From Bacillota bacterium (lineage in GTDB: Bacteria > Bacillota_I > Bacilli_A > Acholeplasmatales > Acholeplasmataceae): 27,375 nucleotides of DNA. Numbering within the stretch: position 1 is the stretch's first letter; every line of letters starts with the position of its first letter. The position numbers were made by a program, and so were the translations under genes. The stretch is taken from the NCBI GenBank assembly GCA_027620815.1, contig JAQCDH010000005.1, positions 1 through 27,375 on the forward strand. Direction: 5' to 3'. This document shows, piece after piece, positions 1-6,569 of the stretch. The notes below the pieces were generated by a model, which had not been told where the DNA came from, searched no databases, and worked only from the letters and a program-made list of their open reading frames with translations.

Positions 1-1409
1 AAAGAAAATGGGATGTTACAATCTTACTTCAAAAAGGCGATCACGTCACACCAGGTATGATTTTTGCAGAAGTTTTTGAAACAAAACTTTTTAAACATAA
101 ACTCATGATTCCACCAAATATTCATGGTGAAATTTTAACAATCAAAAAAAGTGGATTATATCACGTCTTAGATACCATTTGTGAAATTCAAACAAAAGAT
201 GGTATCATCACCCTTAATTTAACTCAAAAGTGGCCAATTAAAACACAACGTCCCGTATTAGAAAGACATATTTCTCATGTGCCACTCATTAGTGGTCAAC
301 GCGTGATTGACACGCTTTTTCCAATTGCAAAAGGTGGTACAGCTGCCATTCCTGGTGGATTTGGAACCGGAAAAACAATGTTACAACATCAACTTGCGAA
401 ATGGTGTGATGCAGATTTAATCGTCTATGTAGGATGCGGGGAACGTGGCAATGAAATGACACAAGTACTTGAAGAGTTTAGTGAACTGATTGACCCAAGA
501 ACAAACCAACCACTTTTAGAACGTACCATTTTAATTGCAAATACATCCAACATGCCAGTTGCTGCACGTGAAGCAAGTATTTATACAGGTGTTTCGATTG
601 CTGAATACTACAGAGACATGGGCTATCACGTTGCTTTAATGGCAGATTCTACGTCTAGATGGGCGGAAGCACTTCGTGAAATTAGTGGACGTTTAGAAGA
701 AATGCCTGCTGAAGAAGGATTTCCTGCTTATTTACCAAGTCGTATCTCACAATTTTATGAACGTGCAGGTTATGTAGAAACATTAAATCATTTGACTGGT
801 TCTGTGACGATAATTGGCGCAGTTTCACCTCAAGGTGCAGATTTTTCTGAACCCGTGACTCAAAATACAAAACGATTTGTTCGTACCTTTTGGGCACTTG
901 ATAAACAACTTGCTTATGCAAGACATTATGCAGCCATTAACTGGAACGAGTCTTATTCAGATTATGGACATGATTTAGATCGATATTACCGTGAACATGT
1001 TGCTGATGATTTTAATCTATTTAGACAAAAACTCATTTATTTACTTGCAGAAGAAACTAAATTACTTGAAATCGTCAAACTGATTGGTTCAGATGTTTTA
1101 CCTGATGATCAAAAACTCATCATTGAACTTGGTCGTGTCATACGTATTGGTTTCTTACAACAAAATGCATTTCATAAAGATGACACGTATGTTCCCTTAA
1201 AAAAACAATATGATATGATGCGAATCATCATCTTCTTATATGACCAAGGGCTTCAATATGTCTCAGAACACAAATCCATTCAAGTGTTAAAAGAAACTCA
1301 AATTTTTGAAAATATCATTCAAATGAAATATGACATATCAAATGATGACACTTCTTCATTTGAGACGTATAGTAGCATGATCAAAGATGTCATGCGCAGA
1401 ATTGATTAA
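1..1409 (+). CDS. ntpA: V/A-type ATPase subunit A (catalytic), 5' truncated by window edge
   Basis: Catalytic subunit of a V/A-type rotary ATPase, which couples ATP hydrolysis or synthesis in the cytoplasmic A3B3 head to Na+ or H+ movement through the membrane ring. The reading frame is already open at base 3, before the first ATG at 57, and encodes family-like sequence there (WDVTILLQKGDHVTPG), so the true start lies upstream and about 120 residues are missing compared with the usual ~590. A Walker A loop GGFGTGKT lies at about 354-377, followed by the CGERGNEM block and the SRWAEALREISGRL and EMPAEEGFPAYL blocks typical of subunit A. The P-loop has GGFGTGKT where most relatives have GPFGSGKT, a mild change. 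The stop at 1407-1409 is followed 12 bases later by subunit B. The ion specificity cannot be read here because the membrane subunits lie upstream of the window. Confidence 0.97.
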   Translation, partial: RKWDVTILLQKGDHVTPGMIFAEVFETKLFKHKLMIPPNIHGEILTIKKSGLYHVLDTICEIQTKDGIITLNLTQKWPIKTQRPVLERHISHVPLISGQRVIDTLFPIAKGGTAAIPGGFGTGKTMLQHQLAKWCDADLIVYVGCGERGNEMTQVLEEFSELIDPRTNQPLLERTILIANTSNMPVAAREASIYTGVSIAEYYRDMGYHVALMADSTSRWAEALREISGRLEEMPAEEGFPAYLPSRISQFYERAGYVETLNHLTGSVTIIGAVSPQGADFSEPVTQNTKRFVRTFWALDKQLAYARHYAAINWNESYSDYGHDLDRYYREHVADDFNLFRQKLIYLLAEETKLLEIVKLIGSDVLPDDQKLIIELGRVIRIGFLQQNAFHKDDTYVPLKKQYDMMRIIIFLYDQGLQYVSEHKSIQVLKETQIFENIIQMKYDISNDDTSSFETYSSMIKDVMRRID

Positions 1410-1421
1410 GGAGGATTTTAG

Positions 1422-2831
1422 ATGATCAAACAATATGTTGGATTAGACGAAATCCATGGACCACTCATCTTTTTAGACAATGTCAAAGATGTTGGATTTG
1501 AAGAAATGGTTGAACTCCAAGTAGAAGGAAAACCTTCTCGTTATGGACGTGTCGTTCATATTGATGGTGATCGTATTGCCATCCAAGTATTTGAAGGCAC
1601 CAATGACTTATCATTAAATAATACACGTACAAGATTTTCTGGACGTGCCGTTGAAATTGGACTTTCTAAAGAGATTTTAGGACGTGTTTTTAATGGTTCA
1701 GGTCAACCGATTGATGGTTTAGGCGATGTTTTTATTGATGAATATCGACAAATTAATGGGTTTCCTTTAAATCCAGTATCAAGAATGTATCCAAGAAACT
1801 TTATACAAACAGGTGTCTCATCTATTGATGCACTTACAACATTAATTCGAGGTCAAAAACTCCCTATTTTTTCTGGTGCTGGACTTCCACACAATGAACT
1901 TGCAGTTCAAATTGTAAAACATGCTAAAATTGCCGAAGAAAAAGGGGAACAATTTGGTATTGTTTTTGCAGCGATGGGTGTGAAACATGATGTTGCAAAC
2001 TATTTTAAAACGCAGTTTTTAGAAGCAGGTGTCATGCACCGTGTTGTGATGTATGTCAATGTCTCTAATGAACCCATCATTGAACGTATATTAACACCAC
2101 GATTTGCGTTATCAGCAGCTGAATATTTAGCGTTTACACATCACATGCATATTATGGTCATCATGACAGATATGACGTCTTATTGTGAGGCGTTAAGAGA
2201 ATTTTCTTCTTCTAAAGGTGAAATTCCAGGGCGAAAAGGGTATCCAGGTTATTTATATTCAGATCTTGCATCACTTTATGAACGTGCTGGACTCATTAAA
2301 AATATTGAGGGATCTGTCACTCAAATTCCAATACTTACGATGCCAAATGATGATATCACGCATCCAATTCCAGACTTAACTGGTTATATTACTGAAGGTC
2401 AAATCGTCTTATCAAGAGATCTCCATCAAGCAGGAATTTATCCTCCTGTTGGTATCTTACCTTCTTTATCACGTTTAATGAAAGATGGTATTGGTGAAGG
2501 CTTTACACGTGAGGATCACGATAAACTTACCAATCAATTATTTGCATCGTATGCAAAAGTTCAAGATGCGAAGGATTTAGCTTCTGTGATTGGTGAAGAT
2601 GAATTGTCCCCTTATGATCAAGCCCATCTTCTGTTTGGTCGTATGTTTGAAAAACATTTTTTATCTCAAGGTTTTGAAAGCAATCGCTCCATTGAAGAAA
2701 CACTTGATCTCGGTTGGGACTTATTATCGCTATTACCGAAAGACAGTTTAGAACGACTTAATAAAGAAAGCATAGAAGCATTCTATCATCCTAATAAAGC
2801 GGCTGAACGTTTCCAGGTTAATCTCACATGA
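1422..2831 (+). CDS. ntpB: V/A-type ATPase subunit B
   Basis: Non-catalytic nucleotide-site subunit that alternates with subunit A in the A3B3 head. The protein has 469 residues, the usual length. It starts with YVGLDEIHGPLIFLD, the typical B-subunit beta-barrel opening, and carries the degenerate P-loop region SGAGLPHN (residues 151-158) in place of a true Walker A. It also has the DMTSYCEALREFSSSKGEIP block and a PSLSRLM segment, whose arginine in this family reaches into the catalytic A-B interface. The start is set by a strong AAGGAGG site just upstream of ATG 1422. The gene ends in TGA overlapping the start of subunit D by four bases, so the two are translationally coupled. Nothing looks damaged. 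Confidence 0.97.
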   Translation: MIKQYVGLDEIHGPLIFLDNVKDVGFEEMVELQVEGKPSRYGRVVHIDGDRIAIQVFEGTNDLSLNNTRTRFSGRAVEIGLSKEILGRVFNGSGQPIDGLGDVFIDEYRQINGFPLNPVSRMYPRNFIQTGVSSIDALTTLIRGQKLPIFSGAGLPHNELAVQIVKHAKIAEEKGEQFGIVFAAMGVKHDVANYFKTQFLEAGVMHRVVMYVNVSNEPIIERILTPRFALSAAEYLAFTHHMHIMVIMTDMTSYCEALREFSSSKGEIPGRKGYPGYLYSDLASLYERAGLIKNIEGSVTQIPILTMPNDDITHPIPDLTGYITEGQIVLSRDLHQAGIYPPVGILPSLSRLMKDGIGEGFTREDHDKLTNQLFASYAKVQDAKDLASVIGEDELSPYDQAHLLFGRMFEKHFLSQGFESNRSIEETLDLGWDLLSLLPKDSLERLNKESIEAFYHPNKAAERFQVNLT

Positions 2832-3433
2832 GTCGTCAAGTCATTCCAACAAAAGGAAATTTGATGCATCTCAATGCTCGGTTAAAACTTGCAAGCAAAG
2901 GTTACGAGCTTATGGAGCGTAAACGTAATATTTTGATTCGAGAGATGATGGATATTTTAAATGAAGTGAAAGAACTACGTAAAACAGTGACCTCAAAATT
3001 TAAAGCGGCTTATAAAGCACTTCAAGATGCAAATATTACATTAGGAATTGTTTCTGACATTTCTAAATCGATTCCTGTAGATGATGGTATTACCATTAAA
3101 TACCGCTCTGTGATGGGAGTTGAGCTTCCTAAAGTATCCCACGAGTCAAAACATGTACGTATCACATATGGATTTGGGGCAACCAATACAAAATTTGACT
3201 ATGCGTATAAAACGTTTTTAGAAGTTCGTGAGATGATGGTGAAACTCGCTGAAATTGATAATGCGACCTACCGATTAGCCAATGCCATACGTAAAACACG
3301 TAAACGCGCCAATGCACTCGATCAAATTGTATTACCACAATTAGCTAATGATATTAAATTTATTAAAGATACGTTAGAAGAAAAAGATAGAGAAGCTTTT
3401 ACAAGACAAAAAATGATTAAAAAGAATATGTAA
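2828..3433 (+). CDS. ntpD: V/A-type ATPase subunit D (central stalk)
   Basis: Central rotor stalk subunit of the V/A-type ATPase, the functional counterpart of F-ATPase gamma. The 201-residue protein begins with the conserved PTKGNLMHLNARLKLASKGYELMERKRN segment (residues 7-34) and is rich in long amphipathic, coiled-coil-like helices at both ends, with a basic arginine-rich region near residues 157-164, as in the family. The ATG overlaps the TGA of subunit B (ATGA at 2828-2831). It is the last gene of the operon: the A-B-D order and a terminator immediately after the stop match the 3' end of bacterial V-ATPase operons. Confidence 0.96.
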   Translation: MSRQVIPTKGNLMHLNARLKLASKGYELMERKRNILIREMMDILNEVKELRKTVTSKFKAAYKALQDANITLGIVSDISKSIPVDDGITIKYRSVMGVELPKVSHESKHVRITYGFGATNTKFDYAYKTFLEVREMMVKLAEIDNATYRLANAIRKTRKRANALDQIVLPQLANDIKFIKDTLEEKDREAFTRQKMIKKNM

Positions 3434-3441
3434 GATAAAAA

Positions 3442-3470
3442 AAAAGGATGCTTTCGCATCCTTTTATGTT
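3442..3470. terminator. Bidirectional terminator between ATPase operon and rhodopsin
   Basis: Ten-base perfect stem AAAAGGATGC (3442-3451), four-base loop, GCATCCTTTT (3456-3465). Read on the minus strand the stem is followed by a run of nine or so U residues, a strong terminator for the rhodopsin gene. On the plus strand the tail is shorter (TTTTAT) but should still stop ATPase transcripts. Confidence 0.85.
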
Positions 3471-3483
3471 AATTAATTCTAGA

Positions 3484-4236
3484 TTATACTTCTTCGTACC
3501 CTTGTTCTTGTGAAAGAATAGATGATACAAATTGCAAGATCACACCGTAAATTGCTTTAGATGCAATATCTGCGATTGTATATAATACTTGTTGTGATAC
3601 TAAAGCAAATTCTAGATCTGGTAATAATGGCATTACATAGGCAATTGGATAAATTGTCCATGATACATAGAATAACGGTAAGATGAAAGCAAATAATGGT
3701 AATGCTTTAGATTTTGCCATGTTAGCTTTACCTTCTTTAATTACGCGAGTAATTAAAACAAGGACAAAAATATAGAATACAGTAGAGACTGCTCCCCATA
3801 CTAACCACATAACTAGGTCTGCAGCTTCTGTACCTGGTTCATAAAATTGACCAACATAACCCGTTAAGATCATGAGGACACCAAAAGTTGCGAATTGCGT
3901 TAAATATTTTTTAAACGCTGCTCCAGCAATACCAACAACAAATAAAATCTGGATTAAGAGCATTGGGACATCAATGAGCCAGTTTAAATATCTAAATCCA
4001 TTTGAGAAATTACCTGTACCTTCAGGCCCAAATGCTTCAACCCATTGGTTTTGTTGTTCAAAAAGTAACAACAATGCTGAAACCATAACGACTACACTTA
4101 ATATAGAACTCATTCTATATTTTGGTAAATTCGTTTTAATCGTCAAGATGAAAAAAATCAAAGATGCCGCCATTACTGCATAACCAAGAGTTAACACATG
4201 AGATACAAGGTTAAACTCTGAAATTGTAAAATCCAT
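3484..4236 (-). CDS. NDQ-type microbial rhodopsin, probable light-driven Na+ pump
   Basis: Seven-helix retinal protein of 250 residues, predicted to export Na+ in the light. Helix C reads RYLNWLIDVPMLLIQ, with R82, N85, D89 and Q96 at the bacteriorhodopsin positions 82/85/89/96, which is the NDQ signature of sodium-pumping rhodopsins such as KR2. The retinal lysine is K227 in YTIADIASKAIYG, with counter-ion D223 four residues before. Other blocks shared with KR2 as I remember it are SHVLTLGYAVM (11-21), ILTGYVGQFYE (123-133) and SWTIYP (192-197). Leu93 at the spectral-tuning site suggests green absorption. The frame runs upstream to 4302, but AAGGAG lies just before ATG 4234-4236, and the longer start would sit inside the promoter, so 4236 is chosen. 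Monocistronic, convergent with the ATPase operon. Confidence 0.95.
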   Translation of the reverse strand: MDFTISEFNLVSHVLTLGYAVMAASLIFFILTIKTNLPKYRMSSILSVVVMVSALLLLFEQQNQWVEAFGPEGTGNFSNGFRYLNWLIDVPMLLIQILFVVGIAGAAFKKYLTQFATFGVLMILTGYVGQFYEPGTEAADLVMWLVWGAVSTVFYIFVLVLITRVIKEGKANMAKSKALPLFAFILPLFYVSWTIYPIAYVMPLLPDLEFALVSQQVLYTIADIASKAIYGVILQFVSSILSQEQGYEEV

Positions 4237-4273
4237 AAAATCTCCTTTTTTTTTTTTGGTTTTACCCACTAAC

Positions 4274-4302
4274 ATTTTACTACTATATGAAAGCGCTGTC
4301 AA
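4274..4302 (-). promoter_or_regulatory. Near-consensus sigma-A promoter of the rhodopsin gene
   Basis: On the minus strand a perfect -35 TTGACA (4302-4297), a 17-base spacer and a -10 TAAAAT (4279-4274) lie about 40 bases before the rhodopsin ATG. The predicted transcript start near 4267 gives a leader of about 30 bases containing a run of 12 A residues immediately before the GGAG of the ribosome binding site. This is among the strongest promoter matches in the window. Confidence 0.85.
4288..4301 (+). promoter_or_regulatory. Catabolite-responsive element (CcpA cre) overlapping the rhodopsin promoter
   Basis: TGAAAGCGCTGTCA matches the Firmicute cre consensus TGWAANCGNTNWCA at every fixed position. 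It covers five bases of the rhodopsin -35 box and most of the 17-base spacer, a placement where CcpA bound with phosphorylated HPr would repress. The divergent gene at 4356 starts 55 bases away and might also be affected. Whether the organism has CcpA is not shown by the window. Confidence 0.7.
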
Positions 4303-4355
4303 GCATTGAATTAAAATTTAATTAAAATGTGATAAAATATAGTTAAGGAGTTCAT

Positions 4356-4826
4356 ATGAATTCGATTCAAACTTACATTTTAAATAAAAAAGAAAAAGGA
4401 CTTGTTTTGTTAACAATTGCTGATACACTTTTTGTCTTAACCTACTTATTATTAAGTATTTTTCAACAGCAACTGTTTCGTTATGTGAATTTTTCTCCTA
4501 TATTATCAGCCCTTATTTTATATGTTCTTTTATTCATTTTATCACTTCTTTTTACACACATCGAAACACGACAGTTTAAAGAAAAATCTTTACTCATTAA
4601 AAATAGTCGTTTGACGATTACAAGTGAAGACCAAGAAACATCGTATCCTTTACAGGATTTTAGTCATGTCATCCTAAGTAAACTCTACTATCTTTTAACA
4701 CCCTATCATAAAGTAACGTTGTTATTCTCAAAAAACAAAAAAGTCATTTCTTTCCATTTTTTATTACTTAAAGAAGATGCAAAAAACTTAAAGGCTCACA
4801 CAAGCCAATCCCTAAATAAAAAGTAA
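4356..4826 (+). CDS. Small two-helix membrane protein of unknown function
   Basis: Not recognised as a named family. The 156-residue protein has a short basic N terminus, two hydrophobic segments (about residues 15-36 and 46-67), then a soluble tail of about 85 residues with alternating hydrophobic strands (SRLTITSEDQETSYPLQDFS and KVTLLFSKNKKVISFHF), a pattern resembling YcxB- or PH-like membrane proteins with a small beta domain. AAGGAG at 4345-4350 fixes the start at 4356. A possible -10 TAAAAT at 4333-4338 is preceded by TG, with only a weak -35. It is divergent from the rhodopsin gene, sharing a 119-base control region with the cre site, and is followed by its own terminator. Confidence 0.8.
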   Translation: MNSIQTYILNKKEKGLVLLTIADTLFVLTYLLLSIFQQQLFRYVNFSPILSALILYVLLFILSLLFTHIETRQFKEKSLLIKNSRLTITSEDQETSYPLQDFSHVILSKLYYLLTPYHKVTLLFSKNKKVISFHFLLLKEDAKNLKAHTSQSLNKK

Positions 4827-4828
4827 AT

Positions 4829-4857
4829 AAAAGAGCCTGGTAAGGCTCTTTTTTATT
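4829..4857 (+). terminator. Terminator after the small membrane protein
   Basis: Stem AAAAGAGCC (4829-4837), six-base loop, GGCTCTTTT (4844-4852), then further T residues. It starts three bases after the stop codon. Confidence 0.85.
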
Positions 4858-4901
4858 TATGTAAATTTTTTATCAAATGTCTTTTTTTTTTGAATTTTAG
4901 T

Positions 4902-4910
4902 TGATATAAT
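4902..4910 (+). promoter_or_regulatory. Extended -10 promoter of the polymerase-yolD operon
   Basis: TGATATAAT is a perfect TATAAT with an upstream TG (extended -10). No good -35 is present; the region 15-30 bases upstream is a T-run. Predicted transcription starts near 4917, leaving a leader of under 20 bases. Confidence 0.7.
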
Positions 4911-4930
4911 ACCTTCCACAAGGAGGGTAT
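4909..4930 (+). promoter_or_regulatory. Inverted repeat over the start site and RBS of the polymerase operon
   Basis: ATACCTTCC (4909-4917), four-base centre, GGAGGGTAT (4922-4930): eight of nine positions are complementary. It overlaps the last bases of the -10 box and contains the AAGGAGGG ribosome binding site. It is a candidate repressor operator, unlike the Bacillus LexA box. Confidence 0.45.
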
Positions 4931-4933
4931 GAA

Positions 4934-6199
4934 ATGGAACATTTAAAACTTCAAAGACATATTTTATGCATCGATTTAAAAAGTTTTTATGCCTCTGTTG
5001 AATGCAGTCTTCTTGGACTTGATCCATTTGAAACACCTCTTGTTGTTGCTGATCCAACACGTGGTGGTGGATCCGTTGTACTTGCTGTAACACCTTACTT
5101 AAAAAAACGAGGGGTTCCTAGTAGATGCCGCGTTAAAGATTTACCAACGCATTTAAACATTCAAATCGTGCGTCCACGCATGAAAACATACATGCGTTTT
5201 GCAAAAGATATCATTGCGATTTATTTACGCTATGTGAGTGATGAAGACATGCATGTGTATTCGATTGATGAAGTGTTTTTAGATGTTACCAATTATTTAA
5301 GTTTATATCAAAAAACACCTAATCAGATTGCAAAACAAATTTTAACGGATATTTTAAAAGAAACAAAAGTAACAGCGACATGCGGGATTGGTCGTAATAT
5401 GCTGATGGCTAAACTTGCACTGGATATTGAAGCAAAGCATCATCCTGAATATATTGCATCTTGGGATTATCTTGATATCCCTAAAAAGTTGTGGACACTT
5501 CCTCATTTATCTGATATGTGGGGCATTGGCCCACGCATGGAAAGAAACTTATTACGATTAGGTATTAAAAACATCTATGATCTTGCCCATAGTAAACCGA
5601 GTTTACTCAAACATCACTTTGGGATTATTGGGGAAGAAATGTATTATCATGCTCATGGTATTGATATGAGTTTGATTCAAAGCAAATCATCTTTATTTTC
5701 AAGACAAAAAAGTTTTGGTCAATCCCAAGTGCTTTTTAAAGATTATGACGGACACAACATTTCAATCATTTTAAGAGAAACCGTGGATGAAGTCGCAAGA
5801 CGGTTACGCCTTGCACACATGACCGCACAAACCATTGCCCTTGGCATTGGATTTAGTAAAGATGTCGGTGGTGGCTTTGGTAAACAATACACGTTAGAAC
5901 ATCCAACCATGCACGCCGATGTCATTTTTGAAGTTTGTACCATGCTCTTTGATAGTGCTTATGATGATGAACCGATTAGACGCATTCATGTCAGTGTTTC
6001 TAATCTTAAAAAAGTGTCTTATACGCAATTATCCCTTTTTGAGAATCAAGAAGTGCGTGATCAAAAACTCAAACTCGAACACACCATGGATGCTATTAAA
6101 ATGACATTTGGTAAAAACAGTATTAATCGTGCGTTAAGTGAACTTGAATCTTCTACGATTAAAGCGAGAAATCACATGGTAGGTGGTCACCATGAATAA
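4934..6199 (+). CDS. uvrX: Y-family translesion DNA polymerase, UvrX/YqjW-like
   Basis: Damage-tolerant DNA polymerase of 421 residues, close in length to Bacillus UvrX and YqjW (about 410-415). The first catalytic aspartate is D14 in CIDLKSFYASVE, with the FY steric-gate pair just after it. The second acidic pair is D112-E113 in SIDEVFLDV. A GIGPRMERNLLRLGI helix-hairpin-helix motif follows in the thumb, and the C-terminal part carries QLSLF, a textbook beta-clamp binding peptide. ATG 4934 has a strong AAGGAGGG seven bases upstream. The YolD-like gene overlaps its end by eight bases, the known uvrX-yolD arrangement in Firmicutes, which favours UvrX over DinB as the name. Expression may be damage-controlled through the inverted repeat over its promoter. 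Confidence 0.92.
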   Translation: MEHLKLQRHILCIDLKSFYASVECSLLGLDPFETPLVVADPTRGGGSVVLAVTPYLKKRGVPSRCRVKDLPTHLNIQIVRPRMKTYMRFAKDIIAIYLRYVSDEDMHVYSIDEVFLDVTNYLSLYQKTPNQIAKQILTDILKETKVTATCGIGRNMLMAKLALDIEAKHHPEYIASWDYLDIPKKLWTLPHLSDMWGIGPRMERNLLRLGIKNIYDLAHSKPSLLKHHFGIIGEEMYYHAHGIDMSLIQSKSSLFSRQKSFGQSQVLFKDYDGHNISIILRETVDEVARRLRLAHMTAQTIALGIGFSKDVGGGFGKQYTLEHPTMHADVIFEVCTMLFDSAYDDEPIRRIHVSVSNLKKVSYTQLSLFENQEVRDQKLKLEHTMDAIKMTFGKNSINRALSELESSTIKARNHMVGGHHE

Positions 6200-6518
6200 T
6201 TATGTTGACCGTGGACTCATCAAGTGGATGCCTTTTGATGCGTTAAGTGGATTTTCATCATTAATCAGTGATTTGAAACATCATCTTTTAATACAACCAG
6301 AAAAAATACTCACCCAAGATCATTATGATCTTCTTAACTACAATCTTCTAGAAGCACTTCATGACAATAAGGAAGTAAATATCACCTATTATAAGCACCA
6401 TCACTACATTCAAACAACTGGCATCATCATTAAAGTTGATCCTTATGAAAAACGACTTCTGCTTTCAACAAAAGAAACAATTAGTATCAATCATGTGATA
6501 TTACTTGAAATCATTTAA
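6192..6518 (+). CDS. yolD: YolD-like protein, partner of the Y-family polymerase
   Basis: Small protein of 108 residues of the YolD-like family. The family signature is visible at the start: YVDRGLIKWMPFDALSGF, that is, RGxIKWxPFxAL. The C-terminal half has a small beta-rich part with positions VNITYYKHHHY and TTGIIIKVDPYEKRLLL. In Firmicutes YolD proteins sit beside UvrX-type polymerases and are thought to be a polymerase V-like accessory factor; their biochemistry is poorly known. A GTG at 6183 extends the frame, but it lies inside the AGGTGG that serves as ribosome binding site for ATG 6192, so the ATG is chosen. It overlaps the polymerase stop by eight bases. Confidence 0.88.
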   Translation: MNNYVDRGLIKWMPFDALSGFSSLISDLKHHLLIQPEKILTQDHYDLLNYNLLEALHDNKEVNITYYKHHHYIQTTGIIIKVDPYEKRLLLSTKETISINHVILLEII

Positions 6519-6546
6519 AAACGTGCAAAGTCTGCACGTTTTTTTT
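6517..6546 (+). terminator. Terminator of the polymerase-yolD operon
   Basis: Perfect eleven-base stem AAAAACGTGCA (6517-6527), five-base loop, TGCACGTTTTT (6533-6543), ending in eight T residues. The T-run runs straight into a TATAAT at 6546-6551 that may be the -10 box of the next gene. Confidence 0.9.
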
Positions 6547-6569
6547 ATAATGAAAGTAAGGGAGTAACT

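Noticed and set aside
682..921. Minus-strand ORF inside the ATPase A gene, and similar antisense or shifted ORFs elsewhere
   Set aside because: These are shadows of conserved genes, lack ribosome binding sites and show no family-like sequence.
2829..2831. TGA read as tryptophan (Mycoplasma code)
   Set aside because: TGA ends subunit B, mhqO, nadE, mnmA and the zinc-ribbon gene exactly at overlaps with the next gene, and tryptophans are TGG.
3484..4236. Rhodopsin as a proton pump, chloride pump or heliorhodopsin
   Set aside because: The helix C motif is N-D-Q, not DTD/DTE, TSA/NTQ or a heliorhodopsin pattern, and the rest of the protein follows KR2 closely.
4234..4302. Longer rhodopsin start (22 extra residues, lysine-rich)
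   Set aside because: The codons lie in the -35/-10 region, upstream of the predicted transcript start, and the lysines come from the A12 tract. AAGGAG fits ATG 4236.
4934..6199. Polymerase as ordinary DinB (Pol IV)
   Set aside because: The overlapping YolD-like partner and length favour the UvrX/YqjW branch, though catalysis would be similar.
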